Assembly (NCBI RefSeq): GCF_023856365.1
Contig: NC_064538.1
Coordinates: 17,626,935 to 17,690,934, forward strand
Length of the DNA: 64,000 bases
Direction of reading: 5' to 3'
DNA from: Brienomyrus brachyistius
Lineage: Eukaryota > Chordata > Actinopteri > Osteoglossiformes > Mormyridae
The position numbers and the translations under genes are program-made. How positions within the stretch are numbered: the first letter of the stretch is position 1; every line of letters starts with the position of its first letter. This document shows, piece by piece, positions 26,301 through 41,300 of the stretch. Below the pieces are notes generated by a model. The model was not told the DNA's origin. It saw only the letters and a program-made list of their open reading frames with translations, and searched no databases.

Positions 26301-29300
26301 ACAGCTCCTAAACATGGGAGGTAAACGGGCATTAGGGCTCTGTTTCAAAAATCAAGTTTGAACTTCAAATTTCAAATGTCATGCAATTCATTCAAATATA
26401 TCTGAATAACCAATAGCCCAATTGTGGTGTTTGTTAATTACAGTTCAAATGTGAATTTTTCACATCATGTTTGAACGGATGTTCAAATATTGGTTACAAA
26501 GTGACAGCCCTAGAAGGCATTCATGAAATAACGTTTTGCTATTCAAAATGCACCCTACGAGTTTTAACTACACAATAAAATAAATGAAAGTGATACACAA
26601 CAATACAACATTTAGAGCAAACACCATTAATAAAGTGACCCGCATTTTCAGCTAGTCACCATAATGGGTGGCACCGATCTGGCTGCCCGCAATTACGCAT
26701 GCAGGAAACACCTGATTATTGCTTCTTTTGAATCCCTATGCATTACTACGATCATGATAGAAAACCGGAAGTTATCCCATTTTAATAAGGCCAGCATTCC
26801 TGAACATCGACAGACAAATCCATTGACCAGAGTCAATCAGACTCACTTAAGGTGGTTTCAACCTCTTAGCAGAGAAAAGTACTTTTATTGCGCTATTACG
26901 TTAAGTGTCAGAATGACACCACATCAGTTTCAGTTTCCTTTTTCCTAACTGGGAACCTTGATAGGGCATTTGTAGTATGTTACAAAACAACCATGACAGC
27001 ACCCCCAGGATATAAAACATTGACAGGGGTCTCTCACTGCCGCAAAGGTAAGGATGAGAGTCACTAGCAACAAACCAATAATAATAATAATAATAATAAT
27101 AATTTTCAGAAAGCTAAGTATTCTTAAGCTTTTGTTGTGATTTGTAAGACACCCAAGAGCGATAAGCTCATTTAAACTCATTCTCCTCTCACCTGCACCA
27201 TACTGCTGCTGACTTACTACTGACTGTAACAGCCTGAGTTTTGCTTCTTCTCGTCTGATAAACCCACCCAGACCTATCTGACCGCCCCACTGCACTTTCT
27301 GTGACTCAATGCCCATTTGGTTGTTTCCTTCTCTTGTATAATTTCCCCTTGCAATTATGCCAAAGCTGTTCTCCTTTGCCTTCTTTCTTCCCTGCAGCCC
27401 GTTAACCCTTTCTCCTCCATCCCTGCCAATAAACCCTTGCATGCTTCATTACCTCTAACAAAGGTGGATGAATGTACGTTATTTTACCATCAGCCGTCCT
27501 GCCAAAATTCAATCATCTCATTTCGTGCAGCTCAGCCAAGGAAACATCAATGTGCTCCATCTCAGATTCACCACGGATCAGGGGGACGTCGTACCTGGGA
27601 AGGTGCCGTCTCTACTAAAATCAGGGCCTGTGAGAAGGCCACCTCCGCGTTGCGACAGCGCTGGTCCTTCAGAGCTGAATGGGCATCGTGAACCACTGAC
27701 TTAAACTGTCCCACCAGGTCTCCAGACGAAGCTTCTGCCTTGGTCTTCAAAGGCACACACAAGGTATGAAAAACAACATATGAACATAAGAAATTTACAA
27801 ACGAGAGGAGGCCATTCGGCCGATCAAGCTCGTTTGGGGAGAACTTAACTAATAGCTCAGAGTTGTTAAAATCTTATCTAGCTCTGATTTAAAGGAACCC
27901 AGGGTTTTAGCTTGTATTGGTGTCAATATCATCAATGTAAATTAGGAACAATAGTGGTCCTAAAATTGAACCCTGCGGTACCCCATTATGAACCCAGGCC
28001 CACTGTGACATTGTGCCTCTAACAACTACTTGCTGCTTCCTATCAGTTAACCAGTTTTCGATCCAAGCTGCTACAGTTCCTAAAATCCCTGCAACTTTGA
28101 GCTTAAGCAAGAGCCATTTGTGGGGGACAAAGGCCTTCTGGAAACAAAGGCCTTCTGGAAAACTAAGTAGATCACATCGTAGGCCTTTTTGTGATCAATT
28201 TCTCTTGTAGCTTCATCAAAGAACTCAAGTAAATTCAGGATCTACCTCTCCTAAATCCATGTTGGCTATCCCTCAGAATGTTATTTGCATCCAGGTAATC
28301 TACCATTTTTACTTGGATTATAACTTCCATTATTTTTTCAGTAATGCTAGTTAAACTGACTGGCCTATAGTGTGCTGGATTACGTCTATCCCCCACAGAT
28401 ACCGATTTATGGAATATTAAAGTTAAAGGTTGGCTAAGAATATCCCTCATTTCTTTTAAAACTATAGGTAAGACGCCATCAGGGCCCTGCAAATTATTTT
28501 GATCTTAGCTAGGCTTAGTACCACATCAGCCTCAGTTATACATATATGGGTCAAAGACAATGCTGTATTCATACTAAAAGGTGGTAAGTTACTCATGCCA
28601 TCTACTATGAACACCCGTGTAAAATAATCATTACACTCTTTTACTATATCAATTTCATTTTCAATTATAAGGCCCTTACTATCCTGCAAATTAGCGATTT
28701 CAGCTTTTAGAGCTCTTTTGGAGTTAAAATATTGGAAGAAACTTTTATTGTCATCCTTAGCCTCCAACGCTATTTTTCTTTCAACATTCCTCTTAGAGTC
28801 TCTAATGTTTTTTAACTCAACCTTAGTTTTTAAATCATTAGTTAATTTCCATTTGTGGAACAGAGCCCTTTTTCTCTTGACTTTATTCTTAATTTCCTTA
28901 GTAAACCACCTAGGTTGTAGTTTTCTAGATTTAGTTTTGATGGAAACAGGTATGAAGTCCTCTTGCACTTGCAACAATGTGCTTTTAAAAAATGCCCATG
29001 CCTCTTCAACCATTTTGCTATTTAACTCCATCCAGTTTACAGTTTCTAGTTTCAGTCTCATACCATTAAAGTTAGCCTTCCTAACATTGTATACTTTTGT
29101 TTTGGACTTTGCTCTTCGGACACTAAAATTAACCTCGAATTTAACTATGCTATGATCACCGTCCAATGATTCTAAAACCTCTAATTTTCCAATCCTATCC
29201 TGGTTATTATAGTAATATCTGCTTACTGAGTAAAAAACAACCCCATACTAATTCCACCATCTGATGTTCATTTACAGAAAAGCCAGAGACGGTGTCCCAC

Positions 29301-32300
29301 TGAATCCCAGGTAATTTAAAATCACCCATAAACACCACATCATTTTTATTACTCATAATACTGATATTGTCATATAACATTCTGATTTTCTCTGCAGCTA
29401 CATTAGTTGCTCTATAACAAACATTGACAATTAGACCATTTGAGTTTTTAGCATCTAGTTTTATCCATACAGTTTCTGTACTTTTATTTTTATCAGTGAG
29501 CTCCCTTGCCTGCAAGTTTTCTTTTACATATACTGCAACAGCACCTCCCTTCTTTCCTATCAGGTCTCTACAGAACAATGTATAACCATCCATATTATAT
29601 TCTTCACCATCATTGTCACTCATCCATGTTTCTGTTATTCCTATAATGTCGCAAGTGTCTGATGATATTAAAGCCTCTAAATCATCAATTTTGTTTCTAA
29701 TACTCCTAGTGTTTAAATACAGACCGCAAAGGGTAGGCCTTTTATAGTGCCCACTTTTAATGTTTATTGGAGCTTTCCGTCTCCCCCCACCTATATTCAT
29801 AACTAACCTCCCTGCCCCCCAGTCCCTAGTTTAAACATTCTTCAACTACTCTAGACATACGCCTCCCCAATACACTGCTTCCCCTCTGGTTCAGATGCAA
29901 CCCAATTTATCACAAAGAAACTCAACAGTAAAATGAAAAATAAAATTGAAAAATAAATAGATACCTTTTTGTGCGTTCCTTGGTGTCGGTTTTTGGGTTT
30001 TGTTTTGTCCTGAATGTGGGGGTCTTTTTTTTGCATCTTCTCAGTCGTTTCTCTACAAAACAATAGAATTAAAACAAAAAAAAAACTACTTAAAACAGGT
30101 TCTGCTGTGTTGAAAGTGAAACCCATTTAGGAAATGACTTCAAATCCCTTAAGTAAATGCATTTATATAAATCAGGAAATCATATTTTTATACTGGAGTC
30201 ACGTTCTTGCGTCACACAAGCAAAGGTGCACTATAACTGAAAAGCCTGCTTTAACAGCCAAAAGAGAAACCAGCGGGCCACAAGGTTTCATCATATGCCG
30301 AGCGCTTCAACAGCTTTCATTTCCCAATAGAAAACAGAAGCAAGAGGAAAAAGGAGCGTGTCGACGACGGATAGGAAACTGCCGAATTAAGAAGCACGAC
30401 TCGAAACTTAACCGAACATGGTCTACCTAGAAACTGATGACATCTAACGGCGTGCAGTCACAGCATGCCCGAACAAACGTACAGTACATACGGACTTCAA
30501 GGTTTCAGGACTCGCTGTACAGGCTGAAAAGGTTGACAAAATGACATCGACACTACAGCCAAGCAAACACGCTGCCGCTGAGACAGTCATATCTGAAACT
30601 GCATTCGCAAACCATCTGAAGGTATAAATACATAACCAAATGCGGCCATCTATAGGTGAGCCTCTGTCATTACAACACTAAATAATAAATAGTCTCCAAA
30701 TAATACAATTTATTGTTATTGGGGTGGGGGAGGTGTTCTTAGGAAACTACTGAATCATTTTACAGACCAAAGGCTAGAATATGATAACTGATAACTAATA
30801 CAATACTTAAATACATCTTTTACAGTAAATTTAAACCATTTCTAAGATTCACAAAGAAGTAGTATTGAACGGTTAGTGACTGTAGTGGCAACAAGGAGCT
30901 TCCTGTGAAGAATTCAAACTGTTTTCCTAACTACAAAAAAAAATTCTTCTTGAGATCAGTAGAGTATATCTTATATTCGTGAAAATGCTAATTAAAATAC
31001 AGCATTATGTCAATTTAATGTCTTACTTGCATCCCCAAATCGCTTACGGCACATAACATTAACATGAATCATGTCCCGAACAGCACGGGGGAAAAGGAAT
31101 CTGACTAAGCAACAACAACTTAAAAATTTTCATGAATATTCAACCAAGTACCGACCATCGCTTGACAGTGCCGTATAGCAAAGGCAGCGGAAACAATTTC
31201 AAAGGGCACAATGATCACGGAATCATGTTCCAAATCAAACATTAAACCTACACAAACACAGCCCATGCCAAACTGCAAACAGTCTTTGCTCCAAAATACA
31301 AGAGGTATTCCTCGAACCTTGACATTATCAAGAGACTTGGTATGTGTCGCAGTCGAAGCACATTTCATTCTCTGAGGGTGGTTTTCAGAAGGAATTAAAT
31401 CAGAAAATCCCAGCAGAAATGTGAAACGAAAACTTACTTTTTGGCGCCTGTTTCAGTGCTGTCATCCATTTGCATGCCAGTACCTGCTTCACCTGCAAGA
31501 GAAAACAGTGGCGTGACCTTCAGTTCCTTATCCAAGATGACGATTCTAGAATTAGTTTCACCTTCCCGAAGCAAACACAACAGACCACACCCACTAAGGC
31601 TCGGCTGAAATGCGCCGTGACAGGTGTGGAGGGAGGACGTCAGACCGAGGAAGAGGCTCAGACTGTCTGTGGGAAAACACCTTACGACGTCACATCTGAC
31701 ACACGTATGATGGTGTCATTTTCCTGCCACTTTTCTGTGCAGAAGGTTTTCGCAAACATCACCAATGGGCCTTAGCTTGTGAATGCGTAACATATTTTAG
31801 AACAGGTGGGGGTTTTTTTGCCAGTGAAGACTACTAAAGGTACCGAGGCAGGGTGGAAGATAGGAGGCCTGGCCCTCTCCCAAAATCCAAAGCAGCCCTA
31901 CTTATAGCCAAGAGGTCCCAAGCCCTCGGTGATGTTAAAGACAGCAGAATTAGAAAGCACTAAAAAGCAGTAACTTTACTTGATGGGTCACAAATAATAT
32001 AGTGGTACATTCTTACTTAATATATTAATTAACCAGAAACTAAGTGTTAGATACGTACTGATCTCGTGTTTGTTCATAACAATCATAGCAATTTGTGTAT
32101 TTCATGCAGTTAGTACATTTATTCATGACATGTATTTTACTTTTGTGTCCCTTCAAGTAAAGTGTTACCAAAAATGCTACCCAGACACTTTCGTCAGATC
32201 ATCTAAACAAGCCCCACTCGAATAATTCAGCATTAAACATGTTTATTGTTTCTTTGAGTGTAAAGTGGTCGGTATTTGATCAGGTGCTCTTTCAGGGAGT

Positions 32301-35300
32301 GCTGCCATTAGAACCCCTAACATCCCCCCCATCCCCATTTAGCACGTAGGAAGTGGAAAAACAGAACATACCGGAGTCAGAATTCCTGCAGGCACTCTCA
32401 TCCAATTCCTTATCGTAAAGACAGTGATGTAAGCACATGTGATTCAAATCACATTCAAATCAGCAGACATACAAGAGCAAAAACACATTGTTAATAATGA
32501 GTGTTGTGCAAGTTACTGAAAATAAGAGTTACTAGTTACCTTTATTCAAAAGTAATTCAATTACTTTACCAATTACCGCATGTAAAAGTAATCAGTAACT
32601 CGAGAAAGTAACTTTTGCGTCACTTCAATTTTTTTTTTTATATACACATACCCAGAAAACACGCATACATCGTCGGGACGTTAAGGTCATATGTTATTCA
32701 GCAACCGCATTTCTTTCTCCAAACCTTTTGCTTTACTCAGTTTAGCATAACTGTTAGGTCTGTTGTTACTGTTTCCTTCATGTTGTCAATATTTAAAATA
32801 ATAAACGTATAACTTTTAATCACTTAAATTGTATGTGTGACATATGGTTTTTGTATGCAGCATACCTACATGCGGAGTAAACAGAACAAACCTACTCTAT
32901 GGTATATAAGGCCTAGAACAACCCTATTGTGGGTGATACAGCCTAATCGGGAAAAATAACAGTAAGCTAAATATTGCATAGTGATCTCAATCACATTGTG
33001 TCGCTGTTGAAATACACACAGACATTGGGAGAATGTCAAATCAATATTAAGCAGCGATGTTTCTGCGACAGAGATGTTTTGCCGAAGGATTTTTAAGCAT
33101 CATAGAAAAACTGTGCCAATGCATGTGTGTGGTCTGGGTAGTTATACTAGTTTAGTGTTGCTGCTGTGACACAGTGTGAAACAGCTGTCAAATTTTATCT
33201 ATCACTGTACTTAATATTACCCATTTACTGTACCAGCAAATGGTCAGATAACGTTAGATCATAAACAGAATATTAGGGGAATAGGGCTGCATTTATCCTT
33301 TAATATTTTCACACAAAACAAAAGTAACGAGTATCGACTCCATTTACATTTCAGAACTTTTAGTCACATTTAGTCACAATTTAATTTGAAACATAACATT
33401 TTCATGCACTACTAGAACTACTGTATGCTGAGCACCTGCTGTTTTACAATAGTTATACAATTAAATTCTTCCTACCTGGTTTTTTGAGGCACTGGAGTTT
33501 ATGTGAGGTTCTGCTTTATTAGGGGGGTTTGTATCATGTAGACTCTCTGGATCCATTTTAACTTGGGTATCGGTTCTATAGAAATTAGACAAATAACAGG
33601 AGGTGATGTTAATACAGACCGTAGGCATGTCACGGTTAATTAATAACTCCTTCATGCATTAACCAAGGAGATAGCTCAGGGCTTGGAAAAGCCAACATTA
33701 CCTCCTGCTAGCATCTCTTTTTGGTTTCATTTTCTTCCGCTTACCAGCAGCTGATGGGGAACAAAAAGCAATTCAGATCAAACTGATAGAGCAAATACAG
33801 TGAAGCTCTTTGTTCTGTCACTTTTACATACAGCTGATCCGAGCAAAACTGAAACCAATCATCAATGCAACAATAGACCACGAGAGACTGTGGTAGCACA
33901 AACGTGTGTAGATTAATTCTATTTAAAAGGAAATACTAGAGCTGCCATTACCAACTATTTTTCTACTGATTAACCTATAGAATATTTTACCAATTGGTCG
34001 ATTAATCTACATGATTAATTTTCCTACAGAAAATCAAATTGACCATTTAAGTTCATTTTATTTTGACAACAACAAACTATGTTATTGCAGGGCTTTAGAT
34101 AAAGGACGCCAGCTTTTCAGCACTATATGGACAGTATTTTCACCCACAATTCAAAAGCAGATTAGCAGAATGTCTAAAATATTGATGAGATGCGTATTGT
34201 GATGCCCAAATGTTAGTAATCTACATATATTCGCTGTACCTTTCTGCTTATTAAATTGTTAGCAGAGCACAGCACAGGCGAGCATTTTGTAAACCATGGA
34301 AATGATAAGCACTGAAGCTGTGGTAAAGAAATGCACAGCTCAGCAGCCACAACATCTTTTAAAAGAGGAGATATTGTGGTTAAACTAGGTAAAAAGATGC
34401 TGGAGGTGTGACAGTAGTTTCTGCATATTAAAGTCCGAAACGTTTGTCTGGTAAATATAGTTTTCATTTTAATTTCAGTTCACAAACTTTTTTTTTTTTT
34501 TTTTATCCATTTTCCTTTAAGATAACATTGATCCCATATTTAAATAAAACACCACGAGGACTCAGTTCCCACTGCCGTTTTACACTTTATTAGTGTTATT
34601 TGCTGTATGAACACAAAGAACACCTGAAGCTCTCAGTCTGTAGACATCTCCTAATACTGAGGGGTTGCTATGGTAGCAACTTCAATTACACTGTAAATGT
34701 TTATAGCTATTTTTATTACAGTATGGAACAGTAATTGTACACTTCCTTCCAGCACAAGGAACACCTCAAGTATCAATGGAAGGCTTGGACCCCCTTGAAG
34801 GCGTGTACCTCGGAGCTCCTCCATCATGGCTATGTCTATCTGGAAGCGGCACTTCTGCTGGTCCAGGTCGCGGACGCCCTCCGGATCCTCGCTGCACAGA
34901 AAGATGGCTCTCAGATTGGCCTGCACAGCCTTCTGGTGCTCGCCGAGGGCAAAGAGGGCGTCACAGAAGCGGTAGTGGCCCTGTCAGCGAGAGGCACTCG
35001 ATGAGAGCGAGCACAGGTTGGGGACACCATAAAAACTCTGGCAACCTCTGCAGGTGAACATGTATCCATTTTGGAGTAATCAACTCGAATATCAAATTCT
35101 ACTCAGTACAATGTGTAGTGAAACCAATATGTAGAGTGCAGTGTAGTGAATAATCAGTTATGACTTGGGCATATATATCGATCACTTGCACACCGCGATG
35201 ATTATTAGGAATAAACAGACGCTGAATTTGTGCATAAACAAGCCATAACTAGAGAGGGCTTCTTGCACCCAGATACCAGAAGTGTGTGAAAGGCTTAAAC

Positions 35301-38300
35301 AAGCAAATACTGCAGCCCTCTTCTGTAGCCAAAGTATCCCAGTGTCTTATGTCTTATTACGAATTGGGCTGAATCGAATGTAAGAAAAGGTTTAGAAAAA
35401 CCCCTTTGTTCTGCACCAGCTAAGGAGGTCACTTGAACTTATAAACATCAATCTTATACTTGTAGAGGACATCTGCTGATCATGTAGGCTCTCACTCTGC
35501 CGATTGGCTACAGCACCATACATGTTTATGTCATTGATGGAAAGCATAATATCACCTCAGCAGATCAAACATTAACTAGAATACTTATTAAAAACACATT
35601 TTTTAACATTGTAGAACAGGGTCACAGGAAATTAACTGATATTCAACAAGCAAGAGGAATGACAAAGGAGAAAAGAGCAGTTACAGAATTATTAAACCTT
35701 TAGTACATTATCTAAATTTTCACTGAAACGCTGGTTTAATTACAGTACATGAATTAGTAATTGTTTTTTGAATGAATGTTAGAATTCCCTTGGAAGTCGT
35801 CATATGTAGAGCTGTTTACCTTTGGCCAGTTCGGCCTGATGACGATAGCACGCTTCCCATCGCTAGCTGCTTTCCTGAAAATATACATGTATGCTGTAAA
35901 ACCCAAGTTTCAAAGCCCATACCTTAGACAAAGAAAAAAGTCAAAGCAATCAAGGGCCACTTAAATATATTCAAATTGTTAAATGTCACTTACAAATATT
36001 CTTTACAGCGTAAAAAACAAAGTGATCTATTCCCATAGAGAATGTGGTTTTCGGGGCTGCAAAATAAAGCACAAATCCATCAGAAATGTAATTCATGAAG
36101 AATCCCTTGCAGCACATTCTTTAAAATAACTCTGGGTCCTCTGTACGTTGCATGCATCACGGGCCACACCACCACACAGCTTCCAACGAAGGTGTTAAAC
36201 GTGCTTAATGCAGCCGTTACAGACAGCGGACAGCGACACATACAGATGGCAGCCTGACAGCTGCCAATCACATGCAGGTTCAGTGAAGATAAAAACTCCT
36301 AGGGCACAGCCCTACGAACTCTTATCAGCAAGGGCACTTAAGAGTTGTAGACAGTCCTTATCAGGTGATGAACACAAACAGAATTTCCAACAGGACCAAG
36401 CAGGCAACCTACTTAAACTCGATGGCTCTAGTGTACCATTCCACAGCGGCACTCATGTCTCCTTTCTGAAAAAATGTATTCCCTTTGTTTTTCCTCTTTT
36501 CACTTTCCTAGGAAACAAAAGGCAGGAGAATTTTTGTCAATGTGGAATCACCATATAAACACAGGCATCCTCAGCAGAGGAAAATCTCTCTCAGATTAAT
36601 CAATTCAAATAAAGAATACATTTTTACTTGCTACATACAGTTACTCAGTTCAAAGTGTAGTGAAATCAATATATAGAGTGCAGTGTTGTGACCAATCAAT
36701 TATGATTTTTAGATTTATACTAATTCCTTCTGTGATTATTGCACATAATAATTGGAAAATTTGTTTTGGTTCATTATGAACAGGGCATGATTAGAGAATA
36801 CTTCTGGGAACCAGATACCACAAGTGTGTGAAGGGTCTGTCTGAGCAAATATTGCAATTCTCTTTTATAAACAAAGTATTCTAGCATGCGATTCCTCAAC
36901 CTTGATTCACTGAGATACGTGTTGAATGATGCACGAGAGAAAAGTTTTGAGAAACCCCTTTGTGTCGTACTACTTTGTACCAGTTTGCAAGGTCACTTGC
37001 ATCTGTAAACATTCATCCTACACTTGCAGTGACAACGTAGAGAGACAACTTGCTCAATATGCTGGACATCATTCTACAAGAAGTTTCTATAGAAATGTCT
37101 TCAATTCTCGATTCTTTGGCGATTTTAGTCAGCAGCACGGCAGCCCTATCACAGGTACCAAAAAGAAGGAAACGTGGCAAGCAAGAGGGTGTTCAAGTGT
37201 GCTTTCAGAAAACAGAGGACTACAGTCACCGCTACTGGGAATTCTCTTTGCAAATCTGAGATCTTTGTGCGATAAACTGACAAGCTACACCCACTAATCA
37301 GGACAAAATTCAGGACAAAAAACTGTAAATCTTTCTGTTTTCCATGCGTGAGTTTTGCTCGTTCATTTTGGTTGATGTATATTTACCACCACATGCACAA
37401 GATGCACTACAGAAACTCGCTGAACAGATCACCGCAGCAGGAATGAAAAACCCGGATTATTTACTCATTGTTCTAGGGGACTTTAACAATGCAAAATTGC
37501 GGAATGAACCATTGGCAGCATATTTGCTGTTCTACAAGGGAGGGAGAAACTCTCAGCCATTGTTACACAAAGATTAAGGACGTGAATCATGCCACCCCCT
37601 GGGCGGATCTGGGTCATTTTGATCAGGTCATGATTCATCTCTTTCCAGCATAACCGCAAAGACTAAAATCTGCAAAACCTGTTGTGACTAAGATTAAACA
37701 GTGGACAACTGAAGCTACAGAGGAGCTGAAGAGCTGTTTTGTCAAGAGATTGGAGTACATAACGTACCATAGTACGATACAGTAACAACAAGCCCTGGTT
37801 CAGTGCTGAACTCAACAACTGCGCTGTGAGAAAAAATTGGCTTACAGGAGTGTAGTCAAAGGCCTCTGTAAAAAGGGCAAATACAGACTGGAAAAGGGAA
37901 TCGGAGCAGCCAAAAATAAGTGGTTTGGAAAGCTGGAAAAACAGTTCTCAGCTAATAACTCCTTATCAATGTGAAATGGTCCGCAAGCAATCACACAGCA
38001 CAAAAAAGACTGTCACCCTCTACTGAGGATCGCCAATTAACCAACAATCTGAACAGCATCTACTAGCGAGTTGAAAGCACTGTTCCATGCCAACCACCTG
38101 TCCAACATTCACTCTTCCTCCCACGATACAGCCAATACCCTCTGCTTTGTCCACACCATCGCCACTAAGGGTGCTTTTCCACTGCACCGGGTACTCTTTC
38201 GGTACTTCCCCTTTTCTACTGACTTCAAGTCGGGTACCAGTGCCAAAAGTTCTAGTATCCAAGGTACCAAACCAGCTGGGTACTTTTTTGGTATGTCAGT

Positions 38301-41300
38301 AGTTTGGGGTGGGACTTGCAAATGTGTTTAGTGTCAACTGGTTATGCAAATTAGCCTGCCTCTAGAATACAAGAGAGGGCATTATATCACAGTCGGAGGA
38401 AGTCACTGTGTTACATCCGAGTGGCAGCGTTAGCATTCAGCCTGGGTGCTGCTAAAACATATAAAAACAGAAAAAAGGAATTATGCGATTGTCCAAATAC
38501 ATTGAACAATAAATCAGAACGATCAGACTGCCAAAAACCTGAGAAAAGGACTAAATGGATCACTGCCATCCACAGCAACAACTGGAAACCAGACTCCAAA
38601 ATGCAGATTCGTGGTGGCCATTGTGATACCTGGCTCGTACGCTCCTCATGTGTGCCACGCCCCCTGATTACCCACATGTGCCTCCCTGATCGTCTCCAGC
38701 TGTGTCTGATTATGTTCAACCAGTCCTGTCTATTTAAGTCCTGGTCTTACCCGTTCCCAGTGTCCGTCATTGTGGTTATAGTGTTGGTGTTTCTGATGTT
38801 ACCTGATCTTCGTCTTTGCACGGTAATAAACCCCAAGTTCTGCCCTGATTTTGGCTTGTCTGCCTGCTTCACACCGCCTACCCGCACGATCGCCGCTTGC
38901 CTCACCCAGGATCGTGACTGATCGTGACAGCCATTTATAAGCAAATAAAAACTGTAATGAAATAATGTTTGTACAAACCAGTCCACATACATAAATATCC
39001 ATTGGTGTCAGGTACTTTTAATTAAATTCAAACTTCAAAGGATTTATTGTTAATCCTATAAATTAACACACTGTGCAATGTAAAGAAACTAATCGCGTTT
39101 CCTCAGGTCCCCGTGCACAGTGCAAAGAAATTGAGAGAAATAATTAAAAACACAGTATATTTATGTCTGAAATATAGCACCTTTTGTACACTGCAGGTCG
39201 CAAAACCGTGACAATTCAGTCTGTTTGCAATGGCGTGCTGAATGAATAGAATATAAAGCTGAAGGTTATGAATGTGAATACAAGTACAGCACAAGTGTTT
39301 TTTAAATGCCGCACAATAAATTCTGAGACAATATTTGTGTTGCACAGTTCAAAAACGAAGCTGAAAGCTGTTAATGTGAACACAGAACAAATCAGGTGCA
39401 GTTCATTTTCTAAATGTGCACCGTAATGCATATTTATTTTGATTTACTTTTAAGTTAATTTTAGTTTTTTTTATTAGTAGGTTGCAGCAGTATTGACAGA
39501 CTATTTAAGACAGTCTTATTTTGTTCAGTAAACCACTGTTTAATAACGGGGAAAAAAGAAGCAATTCATCTTTTGTTTCTTTTACGCTCACTGTACCGAA
39601 AATGTATTGAACCATGACTTCAAAATTAAGGTACATACTGAACCATGATTTTTGTGTACCGTTGAACCCTTAGTACGTAGTACGTATACAAATGTAAAGA
39701 AGCCTAATTCCTAGCCAGATATTAATGTCCATGGTCCTTGTCAAGTCTGCTTTTAATTTAAGCAGATTATCGTTCGTTTCGCAGTTTCCCCGACTAAGAT
39801 AAGCCATGTTGCAGCGTATTGTAGAAGCACAATGGAATGACAAAAAGTATCTAGTATAATACACTAGGGCTGTGTGATACTAGGAAATCGTCACTTATGG
39901 TGATGTGATTTTGTTGGAATGAATATTGGTATATTTATAAAAGGACTTCCAATAAATACATTTCTCACAAACCCATCTGGGACTGATTTAAACAAGGACG
40001 AAAACTGTTAATTGTCTTTGAGAATGCAAAGGGCTATTTGCTTCAATCACAGTGCTCATTATGTTATGCACCTGTATTGTGTTTATTGATCATCTTGTTA
40101 CGCACTGTTCGGTGTGCAATTATTCAGGAATCACACTTTTTAATGCTATAAAATTACCCAATATTTAAGTCATTATTTTGTCTGTGTGGTTCTCAGAGCA
40201 AACGCCCGGTCAAATTCCTTGTAAGTGTAACCTTAACTTGGCCTATTGAGAACCGAATCTGATGAGCCATCTGAACCAAACTGAGCATCAAAAAATAAAT
40301 ATACCTTAAGCAGGCCCTCCTTCAGTCACATGACGCCACATTCTGTGGATGAGCAGATATCATGACTCCGCCTACTTACTTGTCTGTCACGTGGCTGGAC
40401 CAATGTCCACTCCTGAAGAACCGGCTCACCGAAAAACACTCTGGCTCGCAAGTAGTAGACGGCTGCGGTGAACATAGAAAAGGGGGATTGAAGACGACCC
40501 TGCTAGCTGATGTCAAATACTGGCAGGATGTACACAAAAAAAAGACAAAACCAAATGGAGCCGTTTACAATTTCTGCAGACAAATGAGAGGGTCTCAGTA
40601 CAGTCGTTCTTGGAGCCCAGTTTCTGGATCTGCGAGGTGATGTCAGGCTCCCCTGCCTTTTGCAGCCAATGGACAGCCTCATCAAGAGAGCCCACTCCCT
40701 ATGGCAACAGAACAGAGGAAGAACTGAGTCAGATGGACACAACTTGGAATGTTTCTTAAACACATGAAGTGGATGCAGGATTGAAATGTGGGAAATCAAA
40801 TGCATTATTACCTCTAATTTTACAAAATGATACCAAATTGCACCGCTTGGTTTTTTAACACAAATATTATGAAACGACGTGCTCACCATATCAAACTTGG
40901 TACCCAGTAAAATCAACCATTTTGTTGAGTCTTCAGACAACTAAAGAGAGAGGCAAAAAGGCAGAGAAATTCAGTGTAAGAACTCCGTGCATCATTTAAT
41001 GAATGGTCCTTATATGGAGTAACCTCCATAGCAACAATATACTGCATTTAATTAGTCATGTCTAACGGTGACTGAAATAGCTAAAATACTTACGCATCCC
41101 TGTGATACAGCCATGAGAATGGATTCCAGGATTTCTATCCTATATATACCTTTCAAATTCAAGTAATTGTTGTCACTGGGAAAATGATAAAAGAAAAAGT
41201 CAGCATGTGAGTGAGTCATAATATTCAGATAACATCGTAAAGCTAAACTAAATGTGCATCACTCTCACCTGAGGTCCAGAGAGTGCATCAGTTCCCCCCA

